DNA of 64,000 nucleotides from Candidatus Woesearchaeota archaeon (lineage in GTDB: Archaea > Nanobdellota > Nanobdellia > Woesearchaeales > GCA-023898365), in contig CP060219.1 of the NCBI GenBank assembly GCA_023898365.1, positions 372,001-436,000 of the forward strand, read 5' to 3'. Of the stretch, positions 30,201 through 35,136 are shown piece after piece; positions within the stretch are counted from its first letter, which is position 1, and every line of letters begins with the position of its first letter. Made by a program: the position numbers and the translations under genes. The notes beneath the pieces were generated by a model. The model saw only the letters and a program-made list of their open reading frames with translations. It was not told the origin of the DNA and searched no databases.

Positions 30201-32497
30201 TCTCCTGCTTTTGGGTACGTGTACACGTTAAGCACGGTGATGCCAACTTCGTAGGTGTTGTTGGTAAGTTCGTCAATAAGCCATTCTACGCGATCAGCAT
30301 AGGAATCGTAATCATCATCGTAGACAGTAAAGGATAAAGGAATTCGTTTACCATCTTTAATTTCTACAACAGAAACACTTTCTAATGAAATGTTTGCTGT
30401 GATGTTTGCTGAAGCAGTGATGCTTCTTGCAAGAAGCGGGGAAGAAACACGTACTCGTTCACCGAATTCGGTTGGCGTTCTCGAAACAATTGGGGCGGGC
30501 GTGTTATACGTTACTGTTTCAGGAAGAAGAGCAGTGTCATTTGCAATAATAAGTTTGTTTTGAGAAACTTTTTCTCCTAAGGAAAAATTGTATGCGACGT
30601 GAGGTACTGAAAGCAAGTAGGATTCTTTCACGCGAGATTTTTTTTCTTCTCGCGCATCTTTTTCAGATAAGAGAGCAGCCCTATCAAGTTGCGCCACCCA
30701 CTGCACTGGTTTATCAACCGCGGAAGGTAGATTGTATTGTGAAGCATTAACTTCTATGGTGGTGTTTGTTTCAAAAGAGGTATTCTCTGAATTGTTGTTT
30801 GGTGTCAAATAAGAAACACTTCGCAAATACAATTGACCTGTTGTTTTAATGATAAGTTTTGGATGTGACGTGGGAGAGAATATACAAGATTCCTCACAAA
30901 CTTGTTTGAAAAGTACTTTGTGAAGAATTGGTTGCAGCGAAGCATTAGTTCTGTTTGAGATGATCTCAATAGGCTTAATTGTTGTTTCGTTCGATGCATT
31001 TAGTGTTTGATTGAATTCGAAGGTTTGATTGTTCAAAGTAGTATTTGAAAGATTATCTAAGGAGATGTTACGGTCTACTGAACCATTGGTCGCATTACGA
31101 ATTGTTTGATTAGAAATAGTTTCAAGCGAATTGTTTTCAATAAATGAATTGTTAAAAAATGTTTGATTAAGTTCTTGGGTGAAATTATTGTTCTCTTCTA
31201 AACCTTCACCAATGGTTTGATTGTCAAGCACTTCTTCTGTTTGATTACGCGATAGGTCTTCTTGCACCGCACCAGTGTTTCCCGAACCCGATGAGCCTCC
31301 AGAACCCCCACTTCGTCTTGGTTGTGTTTCTTGATCTTGGATAAGTTCAACAGGTTCTTCTTGGACAAGTTCTTCAGTTAGTTCGGTTGTGTCTTCTTGT
31401 GTTGTTTCTTCGATCGTTTCATGCACACCATCGTCAATTTGTTCATCGGGCAGCTCTTCGGTTTGATCTGTTCCTTGCTCTTCAACAGACTCTTGATTGC
31501 CCAAATCATTTTCTTCAATTGGGGGAGGCGTTACTTTTGTCACGGTTGTTCTTGGCCGTTCAACAGGAGTTAGTACTGAGGTCTCACTTGAAGTAGATTC
31601 TGAATCTGAAGAAGAACTCTCAGAGCCAGAACCAGAAGAGCTTGACGAAGAACTCTCAGCACCACTACCTGAAGAATCAGAAGAACTGCTTGACGAAGTA
31701 CTTTCAGAAGAACTGCTTGACGAACTTGCGCTGTCAGAGCCAGAACTATCACTGGAAGAATCAGACGAGGTACTAGAATCAGAAGAATCACCAGAAGAGG
31801 AACTACTAGAATCTGAGGTTGCAGCACTACTACTTGCACTATCAGAAGAAGAACTCTCAGAACTACTACTTGAAGAACCAGAACTATCACTTGAAGAACT
31901 AGAAGAAGAACTTCCTTCTGAAGAACTGCTGGAATCATCACCGGATGCATCTACAACCCATCCGGTGATGACAGTGCCAACAGATCGTTTGCTTTGTGTG
32001 TGTTCAAGCAATGGTGTTTCCTGTTGCTGTTCTTTGGAAGAAAATACTAAGAACGTGCCTTTTGATGTCTCCACATATACATCAACTTGTTCTCCTCGTT
32101 CATGCCATCCAGTAATGCCTAATCCGGTAATGTTTTCTAGCGGCAGTTCGATTGTTGTCGACGTGTTTGTTGCGAAGTCTAGATCGTAGGTGCTCACGTC
32201 TGCAGCAGGGGAGCCAATAAGTACGGCAAAGCCGGTTATGGAAGGGTTTATGAGCAAGAACCCTGCTGCAATGAGCAAAAAGAATACAAACACCGACAAG
32301 AGGGGAACGTGATGGGAAGGTTGTTTTTCGTGAAGAATAGTATTTTGTTGCGGTTCTTCTGGACCAAACTGATCGATGAGTTCTTCGCGATAAAATTGTT
32401 CAGAAATTTTTCCTTTCCTGTGTAAATGGTGAAGATCATGCAGTCGTTGTCTGCGCTGACGAACTTTTTTTTCTAAGAATACTGCGCGGTCTATCAT
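15236..32497 (-). CDS. Giant 5753-aa mosaic surface protein
   Basis: One uninterrupted reading frame of 17.3 kb. Residues 1-68 are cytosolic, with a SHOCT-like helix pair; a membrane helix (about 69-90) is followed by NPSITGFAV. Outside, approximately in order: Ser/Asp/Glu-rich stalk (186-306), Asn-sequon-rich region (410-520), BNR-like propeller (880-1230), FG-GAP/VCBS repeats (1345-1770), beta-helix (1830-2165), Ig and FN3 repeats, NosD-type beta-helix (2670-3100), LVIVD propeller (3353-3700), a second NosD helix (3820-4290), two LamG domains (4510-4775 and 4910-5165), more Ig repeats, and a C-terminal domain also found in the 218-aa protein. N-in/C-out topology. The ATG overlaps the preceding helix-turn-helix gene by 4 bp. 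Likely adhesin or host-contact protein (inference). Confidence 0.9.
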   Translation of the reverse strand: MIDRAVFLEKKVRQRRQRLHDLHHLHRKGKISEQFYREELIDQFGPEEPQQNTILHEKQPSHHVPLLSVFVFFLLIAAGFLLINPSITGFAVLIGSPAADVSTYDLDFATNTSTTIELPLENITGLGITGWHERGEQVDVYVETSKGTFLVFSSKEQQQETPLLEHTQSKRSVGTVITGWVVDASGDDSSSSSEGSSSSSSSSDSSGSSSSSSESSSSDSASSSAATSDSSSSSSGDSSDSSTSSDSSSDSSGSDSASSSSSSSESTSSSSSSDSSGSGAESSSSSSSGSGSESSSSDSESTSSETSVLTPVERPRTTVTKVTPPPIEENDLGNQESVEEQGTDQTEELPDEQIDDGVHETIEETTQEDTTELTEELVQEEPVELIQDQETQPRRSGGSGGSSGSGNTGAVQEDLSRNQTEEVLDNQTIGEGLEENNNFTQELNQTFFNNSFIENNSLETISNQTIRNATNGSVDRNISLDNLSNTTLNNQTFEFNQTLNASNETTIKPIEIISNRTNASLQPILHKVLFKQVCEESCIFSPTSHPKLIIKTTGQLYLRSVSYLTPNNNSENTSFETNTTIEVNASQYNLPSAVDKPVQWVAQLDRAALLSEKDAREEKKSRVKESYLLSVPHVAYNFSLGEKVSQNKLIIANDTALLPETVTYNTPAPIVSRTPTEFGERVRVSSPLLARSITASANITANISLESVSVVEIKDGKRIPLSFTVYDDDYDSYADRVEWLIDELTNNTYEVGITVLNVYTYPKAGDNWTVYFNTTGIADLTIWSTNANFTEMPTDVVATDDELRFLDFRCGNQTVNDIIVRDAFGQEYVLEDLAANIKPVSFFLPSYSCENISMFTTSVRIPGYAALGFRFGTVEAYAYDPVWTLQNIASGGVFGQNADVVADPNNSSFINAISIFDSTTDNVYNCFGDDERLDCLAIEASGYTANEDINNNQVLGLVHLASDAKSVRYCNTSVGRARTWDCGAVVNVGGYYADADVALNDTHIGVVISNGAAKNNNYIVYCQAPITTNSFSCETVYSATDSTGSPAIAIDSTGMVHLAFRDVSNTALRYCNGTYGSWTCELALNGADDGYSPAIAISYDYEQIPTETIMHMTSQRGSVLDLYYCVGSYGSWSCEAVETSNNIGYYSSVVVDQSQEVHISHRDNTQSALRYCNGTYSTSWDCQEVHDPVNSVGAYSSIAMHPNGKIYIAYQDATAKDLLLAVYEKDTLDFDIGPTITPTSPKTNDTLICNFNVTGEATITANISWYENDGGGYTELTNLAHTVTANDGINTTSALNITWNVSKNGYQYKCGVVLDDGQKSISQSNSSAVTIGNYSTSIQATLNNTLPRTGDVVLFQANYTVDNGFGDPSFGTQIKREIWKTNTGSNMYSIRIFDQDGDGRKDEIIFPEYGDLRVFNENGSETSVVDYPNAAPSYLAYGVRTFDPNQDGQEDIIKTEQFTVEIYYGNNGTALWESSPLALGVVYFVVVGDFDGDTIVDDFIYGNLTNIYMYATDDGQSWSQQWTDVQKDNYALREFLVGDVNNDGVDDFVLQEYGSAPAYTMVYNGSNGARLWNATDDSWSAAADIGDVNGDGIIDTIFRAGNGDIYWYDVNGGTIDSSAEPNGVIQEVSFADLDLDGVADEIIVADSGNSATDARIWAFDNGSTKLWNYTVSHIGDYDYMNALRVGDINDDGLPEIIFANENTTNFQHIYVLNSSGNFSWLYFDNHGNFFTYWDDSPTLHLADINRDGISDIVFSTVNAWLGVIQDVNCSANVDGVNYPMQWNNASDLFEVGVPLSTPGETDYSVSCSKGGYDTATTSSYFLVNSSDCVQSGNWYVTQNTVCVNISLALGTFNLTTGDSLTLINSTLLVTGETDMYGDLTLTKTGATFLDRFGVTNGSNVHMSNTKDSIWFNNDVYFDNGSTITWSNVTVHFNTTSDNAFGLYVDNGTTLVTANNTVVTRGATNNYYTVDIRGDSTIDISNTWLNKSGSAVDNFYVNATVNNFTSVNMTFMPYVNFYTPSYFEMRFVDWESVSQAAESFELLWSNATILDSSFLGQFQPNNVSRLIVNRTNFSNNDQYVVKVFSTPGDGVTIDRSLLEVSGLGANPFSSCLMVNNAGTVTVINSSCIHPSQRYSIFLGNNQFTINLLNASFNESGLADFFGTGTVNVQKYFTAYIEDSLGTPLSGVTIEVNNSGDTVVLSKLTNADGYTNKGVITPYTIDNAGIDIDYRNFTVGASKPGYRYNFSNQSISQSLFRFNPYILTLTPDITIQYLDITPDPAFTANNLLCNFTINSTANEAMNVSVYWFNGSTQKFVKHIFTSPPYNSTYNFTLGSGNTSRTNTWWCKVNVTGNVSRANTQVNTSITISNTPPPAPVMVSNLDNGHQLQHFPLINFTVGTDDDGDTIYTISQTNDITWLQQNMTTGVSSHLIGYNQTLTDGVSYGLRLRNFDGQAYSVSYSAIDAFIMNSLPSITGVTVTDPAYTNSTINCSPSGWSDGQGDAAQYYYRWFFDDVFETQQGPTSNNGSLDCGAVGGCDEAVNVTCTVIPYDGYENGTLKNDSVIVSNIAPEIPTVNVHTSNRQNETDETLQCNATITDQDSDDLNITLRWYNDAVLVNTTYFNNSYASGSLFLANLSYTYTSVGENWTCSLRLDDGDAMSAWANSSNLTILQSTVTCGESISVPGHYVVTSPVAGYDNSGAPCIDITSSDVELDCQGNALGGVGDIFAGLNIKGTSSVYLDNITAGNCSFADFGYAFDLQYVANSHFEEISGSGSAEGPDYLLDRINDSWFVKANSSGGDDGFWVTNSYRNSFERINVTSSAGSGMYFTANSFNNNLYNSSFTGESIKDLTVYSCSLTLQNVTGEENLPIALYNKTSTISGWNNNVSMLILCNADNSVVANSSLVVTSNINSGLYLYLTDDATISNVSLGGFKYDVELTSSHRNRITNITSQGAATTGYYISSSINNTLSNVSSFSAGSYGLYLASSRGTVVANSTFQDAGTRSIALTSAGLNNPNRLYNNLFNSTTNEFIGGTSYVNYWNTTEGTGNRVFGAGTKIGGNYWATPTGTGYSETCVDGNADGICDTDKTLDGNNVDYAPLAGDVNAAPYTGAVSLTTSGGTNLTSQELHCAATIYDANNDDMNVTVKWFLNDRYNHTAYYWNGYGNNSALVINLSNTLTTFGDNWSCAMRVYDGTNYSAWNASSNLEIVIGHTNLSIYEMQGTPTGPFDPSLSEGAEVDYFYMNASDDRRWKTDLNGTNNTINSQVYVYNLSANIYNASAIDNITLSWEGFGDNYSGYTVNISLWNWTSNAWVQLNYSESGAATEFSLNSPVVSGGSYYVNASTKEVAVLVEGEKVSFLSPLGSTSAGSGPASLDGAFGLYVVGTIAYVTSYDDFSLSLIDVSNPAGMGPRDDYVDNAPPGSVDTSQNVFVKDNIAYVVSLYDDSLTLVNVSNPDAITFLDDHVSSASPYSLDYADAIMVVGDVAYVTSQIDDSVTLVNVSNPSAIVPFENYTTATPPYSVDGANVLYVNGDYVYVVGDNDYVFTVLNASDPSNLVGVGQYLATPTSILTSTEQMVYENNYVYVSVSFSTITDAISIFELSNPANPVFVGNYSKERLPYSVADAEGLAISGNYLFASSYDNDSVTVLDVANPANPVPIFQYVDSAEPYSLDGVGRIFLLSGKLYTVSSIDNAIAVFAVHDNFLQTDVLTLDVREGNSPPPAPSSVSLRTATGNNWSYENLNCSTTISDPNGDALNVTVFWNKDGVFNQVRYYNNSYANGTSFSAALASGNTSVGDNWNCSVRLDDGTGLSGFTNSTNLSVTNAVTCGDTIGGRGDFELKSSVDNYAAGNCLTINAANVSLDCQGNYVDGTGASFGIYVLSSSYNATVNNCVAKEFNYNIYVLSSDYAHIYNSEFYNGTTYGIRFVNSDNVSFENVSSHGNTQYGLSMIAAAYSNFTNVSILRNQISGVAYSSGSRNTFKNSRFLNNTQYDFYITGTATCTGNNLVNVNGTDNKPIVYVNTSRTIQGWNNNLSQLILCNADGASVTDVLMDHTDKENNGISLVETDSATITNVTVRDTYNGLEITSSSSSNEINDSAFVSNANYGITVTSSSKPNDFKNVTSTYNADDGMYVSVGTSSFINVFQSNFSNNGDEGLYLSGLSYGGYYNNTFTNNLGSGMFVSNTDIISIYNNWFANNTNYGLELSSSGGPGMFELITIYNNFFNNTNNVAAGSGYNAWNTSVQTGNRIYGSGVTIGGNFWANSTGGFSQICADDDNDGICDDTYSVAKFDDDYHALSSGYSPHTAPTTPTPEINSTDGTNLTTQDLHCFDTISDYDYSDMNVTVTWHKNGLLNRTDYYNNSYPDDSTVVFNLSSGNLSVGDIWNCSMRLDDGTNQSAWGNSTGLTILNLGPTTPTPWINATSRLNASDEDFHCNATIVDPDDDDLNVTVWWYKGGVFDQVRYYNSSFASGSLIVVNLTKSNITQGDQWICSMRLDDGTSQSSFGNSSALVATSPYPTVTWESTTPSQGEVSYESYAGLNTTTTDALETSAILEFNDDVMAYWSFDYTNSSGAYGNSSNPRFASFAYGLSVSDLVPGKRGTALNFDGTNDHLRITDRLVRNNTEITFMTWFKTSANGVILGYQNTAYPTNPANWVPIIYVGTDGKLRGEYWIGGQNPITTAGTVNDSQWHHVALVGETTTQRMYLDGVYVGTLNGAINHLSMNYNHIGIGFGTSWPNAGAGWFAFNGDLDEVVFHKRALTVEEINASYNNGLYRLHHNFTGLSNADYNFSAIVIDAGGNMTVANRSYTVLIDPLVEIYKNASTATLSVDTIYVNWSAVDGSGLDTVLFNVTYPNGTVIFSSTDATGDINLTPQNLTVTGLYSINLQAIDTDANMMSTSDTFSVLADTTPPVITWLSPTPVDGSSRTLNHATLNTSISDSLDTSAFFDWDGSLVAYYNFEYVNTTGVKDNSSNNNFGRFTDGLSINDVAPAMYGNGLYFDGTNNHLEFPTDSGPLSGTGPFTVSFWLQTNGTGTWQTILQQRDEITTGQYSVLVRATGPIYFYDWSGSYGFQLNSASSVDDGEWHHVVVVRESSTAYVYIDGSLDNSTGGTARNILSARDLAVGYDIRDSNKPFEGMLDELIIWNTNLTAAEISSVYNNTVNRLYRNQSDLSPATYSYSAWAIDGAGNIATSSREVTVDPGATTPDTPLPGINSTDGSNATGQDLHCFAQVNDPNGNDTNVTVRWYLNGVLDRTDYYNNSYANEVAVDTVLGYTNTSVGDNWSCAMRLDDGAEFSGWGYSVNLTVVTVAPTTPSPQLRSENGMNSSNEYLNCSATIYDSDLDNLNVSVRWFKDGVLDQTRYYNNDYPSSQAFYAILTSDNTSVGENWNCSIQLDDGVYQSSWGNSTNLSIVNSDPSVNKPVITPSNPNATQNLTCSFTITDSNPGETLWANVSWFKNDAYYSSANESGQTSGVGDSSILHYAHTSFGESWNCTVTPYDGNAGSGSTNYSDAVSIGNSLPSIPVLDYPDNESTITNRFPTFNWTASTDADGDDINYTVNLTAPSGLGCYGFLLNSSQNINNYTTTTELCTLAQYSSGSFQFQVRACDFYGCSNFSSPHFFNVTNVVSISLVTNETDFSNLNPGVTDDSTDDDPSPMVIRNDGNVRINVSINATQSFFVTEELNTSYFQYKADQDEASSFNTTGSSTSWLNVTNVSTRFIHTLQYNDTKDQAQVDFKITIPTYETPGIKSTLIVFLATADNPP
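15980..28800 (-). repeat. About twelve interspersed Ig-like repeats within the giant protein
   Basis: Units of about 95-105 codons share two Cys, a W-x-x-x-G-V-x-x-x-x-x-Y-Y-N-N-S centre and an end of type W-x-C-S-x-R-L-D-D-G. Clear copies lie near 28790-28500, 24800-24490, 23190-22880, 21350-21040, 19590-19290, 19285-18985, 16910-16610, 16605-16300 and 16270-15980; others are more diverged. The copies alternate with propeller, beta-helix and LamG domains, so they act as spacers. Confidence 0.8.
31580..31940 (-). repeat. Ser/Asp/Glu low-complexity stalk of the giant protein
   Basis: About 120 codons encode almost only Ser with Asp, Glu, Gly, Ala and Thr, much like the Ser-Asp wall-spanning stalks of bacterial adhesins. 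It lies shortly after the membrane helix and would lift the globular domains away from the cell surface. The length probably varies between strains because the DNA is nearly repetitive. Confidence 0.85.
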
Positions 32498-32679
32498 TGT
32501 TTCTTTTTCACCCGTTCATAGACCGTCCAAATGGTACGGGGATCTCGCTCGAGAAGTTTTGCGATGTCAGAAAGACGGAGATGTTTCTCCTCATGAAGAT
32601 ACTGCACAATAGCTTCAAATGCTGTGCAGTTTGCTTTCTCAAATATTGAGAGAGGGATAGCTAGCTCATCACGTCTCAT
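32494..32679 (-). CDS. 61-aa helix-turn-helix regulator, first gene of the giant-protein operon
   Basis: Nearly the whole protein is one helix-turn-helix: FEAIVQYLHEEKHL, then SDIAKLLERDPRTIWTV and a basic tail VKKKQ. It is a sigma-region-4-like fold and a paralogue of the C-terminal half of the 117-aa protein at 13645-13998. The ATG at 32679 has GGAAGGTG just upstream; an in-frame TTG at 32691 is less likely. Its stop overlaps the ATG of the giant gene by 4 bp. Six 13-bp palindromes in its promoter make an autoregulatory DNA-binding role likely (inference). Confidence 0.82.
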   Translation of the reverse strand: MRRDELAIPLSIFEKANCTAFEAIVQYLHEEKHLRLSDIAKLLERDPRTIWTVYERVKKKQ

Positions 32680-32691
32680 AACACCTTCCAA

Positions 32692-32861
32692 CCTACATTG
32701 TAAGAAAAATTATTTATAAATGTTTTGATTTAACTTACAATATAAGAAAAATTCAAAGAAACCTAGGCAAAAAATACTTACAATGTAAGAAATAACTTAC
32801 AATATAAGAAATATTTGATAAATATATTCTCACAATATAAGAAAAATACCTACATTGTAAG
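32692..32861 (-). repeat. Array of six 13-bp palindromes, putative operators
   Basis: On the plus strand the consensus is CTTACA-W-TGTAAG followed by AAA. Copies: 32692-32704 (CCTACATTGTAAG), 32734-32746 (CTTACAATATAAG), 32777-32789 (CTTACAATGTAAG, perfect), 32796-32808 (CTTACAATATAAG), 32829-32841 (CTCACAATATAAG) and 32849-32861 (CCTACATTGTAAG). All have the same orientation of the AAA flank. Start-to-start spacings are 42, 43, 19, 33 and 20 bp. Copy 1 lies between the TATA box (32712-32721) and the expected transcription start; the other five lie upstream of the TATA box. Confidence 0.8.
32712..32721 (-). promoter_or_regulatory. TATA box of the giant surface protein operon
   Basis: ATTTATAAAT, centred about 27 bp from position 32690, giving a leader of roughly 11 nt that holds the GGAAGGTG ribosome-binding site. 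It is embedded in the palindrome array. Confidence 0.7.
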
Positions 32862-32875
32862 AAAAAATGAGAAAT

Positions 32876-32901
32876 GTCGACAAAATATCAAAAAAAGAGA
32901 A
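32876..32901 (-). terminator. T-rich terminator after the PAN gene
   Basis: Directly after the PAN stop codon the minus strand has T-runs of 4, 7 and 4. It separates PAN transcription from the giant-protein operon, which starts 170-200 bp further on. Confidence 0.45.
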
Positions 32902-32903
32902 AA

Positions 32904-34040
32904 TCAACCAAAAATTCCTGGTTCGAACCCGAATTCTTCTTCATGACTTCGCACCACGACCTGAATGGCGTGTAAAAAATCCTTGTGAAGAACAGCCACG
33001 CGGTTAGCACGAATAGCCACATACCCTGCCTCCGTAACCACCGCCTTAATTTCCGCTCCACTAAAACCCTCCATCTTCTTAACAAGTTCTGGAAGGATAA
33101 CGCCTTGCAATTTCATCTTAGAGGAATGGATCGTAAAAATACGTTTTACACCCGCAGCATCAGGAGCAGGAACTTCAATCAAACGATCAAGCCTGCCTGG
33201 ACGAGTTACCGCAGGATCTAAAATGTCTCGCCGATTCGTACAGCCAATAATTTTTACATTATCAAGATTTTTGAAGCCATCAATTTCTGCAAGCAATTGC
33301 ATAAACGTACGCTGCACTTCACGCTCGCCACTCGTCCCCATATCAATACGTTTACTTGCAAGAGCATCAATTTCATCAATAAAAACAATAGAAGGAGCGC
33401 GCTCACGAGCAAGTTCAAAAACTTCTTTGACAAGCTTTGCCCCCTCACCAATAAATTTCTGAACAAGTTCAGAGCCAACAATTTCAATAAACGTGGATTT
33501 CGTACTTGAAGCAACCGCTTTTGCAAGCAACGTTTTTCCCGTACCAGGAGGACCATGTAACAGAACACCTTTTGGAGGAGTAATGCCTACTTTCTTGAAC
33601 AACTCTGGCTTCTTTAAAGGAAGCTCGATAACTTCCTTTATCAGATTAATCTGTTCGTTCAAACCACCAATTGCTCGCCAAGGAACCTTTGGTTTTTCAA
33701 TAATAACAAATTGTTCAACATCAAACTTTTTCAAACGTTCAATACGCCGTACAATAGTTAAGTTTTTTTGCTCAACATGAACTTGATCGCCAGGTTGCAA
33801 ACCTTTCACATCACCAGCAATACCGACAAAAAACTTAGAGCCATTAGGAACACGAATAACTGCATGATATTCGTCAGATACTTCGACAACTTCAGCAATC
33901 ATCAACGCAGGTGTTCGAAATCGTTCAAGCTCTAACTTTAACTGGTTTAACGATTCGCGAAGAAGTTGATTCTCGCGTTCGAGATCTGAAGAAGCAACAT
34001 CATAAGAGAAAAGCATATTCCCGTCGTGGTCCTGTCCCAT
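32904..34040 (-). CDS. Proteasome-activating nucleotidase (PAN)-type AAA ATPase
   Basis: 378 aa from the ATG at 34040. Order: an N-terminal coiled coil (about 10-45), an OB-fold domain (about 50-110), then an AAA domain with Walker A GPPGTGKT (about 164-171), Walker B IVFIDEIDA near 223 and the RPGRLDR arginine-finger region near 280. This is the PAN/Rpt family, which unfolds proteins for the 20S proteasome. Unusually, the C-terminus reads FEPGIFG and lacks the hydrophobic-Tyr-X motif with which PAN docks and opens the 20S gate. No proteasome subunit gene is in the window. The TATA box at 34062-34071 fits a leaderless start at 34040; a TTG at 34055 is less likely. Confidence 0.92.
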   Translation of the reverse strand: MGQDHDGNMLFSYDVASSDLERENQLLRESLNQLKLELERFRTPALMIAEVVEVSDEYHAVIRVPNGSKFFVGIAGDVKGLQPGDQVHVEQKNLTIVRRIERLKKFDVEQFVIIEKPKVPWRAIGGLNEQINLIKEVIELPLKKPELFKKVGITPPKGVLLHGPPGTGKTLLAKAVASSTKSTFIEIVGSELVQKFIGEGAKLVKEVFELARERAPSIVFIDEIDALASKRIDMGTSGEREVQRTFMQLLAEIDGFKNLDNVKIIGCTNRRDILDPAVTRPGRLDRLIEVPAPDAAGVKRIFTIHSSKMKLQGVILPELVKKMEGFSGAEIKAVVTEAGYVAIRANRVAVLHKDFLHAIQVVVRSHEEEFGFEPGIFG

Positions 34041-34061
34041 AACAAGAGCTAACAAGTCGCG

Positions 34062-34071
34062 ATTTATAAAT
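34062..34071 (-). promoter_or_regulatory. TATA box of the PAN gene
   Basis: ATTTATAAAT centred 27 bp upstream of the ATG at 34040; leaderless transcript expected. Confidence 0.7.
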
Positions 34072-34121
34072 ATTTAGCAAGAAAGATCAGAAAAAATAAA
34101 TGAATTCCTGTTCAAGTGGCA

Positions 34122-35033
34122 CTAGCGAACAAGCCATGCTTCTTTGTTGAAAACAACCACTTTAACTTTTTTTCCAATAAGAAATTCTCCTTCTGCATTC
34201 TTGACAACAACAGAATCAAGATTTTCAGGATCAATTACAGTCACTTCAGGTTGTGTTGTTGCCACAGGCAAGCGTTGTTTTTTGAGTTTTTCAGCTTCAA
34301 GACCTTCATAAGGAAACGTGTGGGTTTTTCCAGTTGCGAGTTTTACACCGTAAAGAAGTTTTGCAGTGCGACGAATCTGATATACTGCGTTTTTAATTGC
34401 AAGCACATCCCCAACAGAAAACAAAGGGAGTTCGACATAAACATTCAAGCGATATAAATTCTTTCCCGATTGTTTATCCACACTAAATAATTGCGGAGAA
34501 GATTTCATTTGGCCACCGAACTTACGGATAAGAGCTTGTCCGAGTCGCGGCAAATAACTCTTTTTTGTAAAATACAGATTTGCACCATTCCCTTCTTCAA
34601 CAATTTTGTTGATGCCGACGCCACGATGACGAGCAGCAGCAACTTTTTCATGAACAAAGTCAAGCACTTCATTTGTTGCGTTACGAAGTTGCAGAATTCC
34701 TTCAAAATAATTTGTGCCGAGCTTTTCAAGAGCAGGATCGTTCAATTTTTCAATTTCAAGAGGAACACGAAACTCCTCACCTTCTCTTGTAAGGACAACG
34801 TGATCCTCTTCAATGCGAACAAATGAAGCATCTTTGTTTGTTTCTTTAACAAGTACGCCCAATGCTTCTTCATCAGAAGAAAACTGAGACCATTTATTGC
34901 GGTGAAAATACTTACCTGTCTCAGTTTTTTTCAAAAGTAGAGGTTTCAGTGGAGCAGAAGGTTTATGATCTAAGCAAAAAATGCCAGAATCGATTTCTCT
35001 GCCGCATTCCACACAAAAGGCTTTTCGCTTCAT
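34122..35033 (-). CDS. NMD3-family ribosome export/biogenesis homologue
   Basis: 303 aa from the chosen ATG. The N-terminal zinc-finger (CVECGREI...C-x-x-H) and a following ~250-aa region with LPRLGQALIRKFGG and a C-terminal beta domain with TGKTHTFPYEGL match the archaeal NMD3-like family. Eukaryotic NMD3 binds the large ribosomal subunit; the archaeal form probably acts in late ribosome assembly. The start at 35033 is chosen because the zinc-finger begins there and a TTAATAAG element lies about 25 bp upstream. The longer frame to 35213 would overlap the neighbouring gene. Confidence 0.8.
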   Translation of the reverse strand: MKRKAFCVECGREIDSGIFCLDHKPSAPLKPLLLKKTETGKYFHRNKWSQFSSDEEALGVLVKETNKDASFVRIEEDHVVLTREGEEFRVPLEIEKLNDPALEKLGTNYFEGILQLRNATNEVLDFVHEKVAAARHRGVGINKIVEEGNGANLYFTKKSYLPRLGQALIRKFGGQMKSSPQLFSVDKQSGKNLYRLNVYVELPLFSVGDVLAIKNAVYQIRRTAKLLYGVKLATGKTHTFPYEGLEAEKLKKQRLPVATTQPEVTVIDPENLDSVVVKNAEGEFLIGKKVKVVVFNKEAWLVR

Positions 35034-35053
35034 ACAAGAAAGAAAAGCGCTTG

Positions 35054-35061
35054 CACTTATT
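35054..35061 (-). promoter_or_regulatory. Possible TATA box of the NMD3 gene
   Basis: TTAATAAG on the minus strand about 25 bp before the ATG at 35033; weaker than the other TATA boxes here. Confidence 0.4.
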
Positions 35062-35136
35062 AAGATAGTGATACTGGCGATAGAGGAAATGAAAGCGAAG
35101 AGGTGATTAGTTAACATACTCTTGGGTAAAGAAAAA

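Noticed and set aside
31497..32189. Plus-strand frame of 230 codons rich in Glu, Leu and Ser
   Set aside because: It is the antisense of the Ser/Asp stalk of the giant protein; its composition is forced by the repeats on the other strand.
32692..32861. A CRISPR array
   Set aside because: The repeats are only 13-16 bp, unevenly spaced (19-43 bp starts), sit in a promoter and have no cas genes nearby; operators explain them better.
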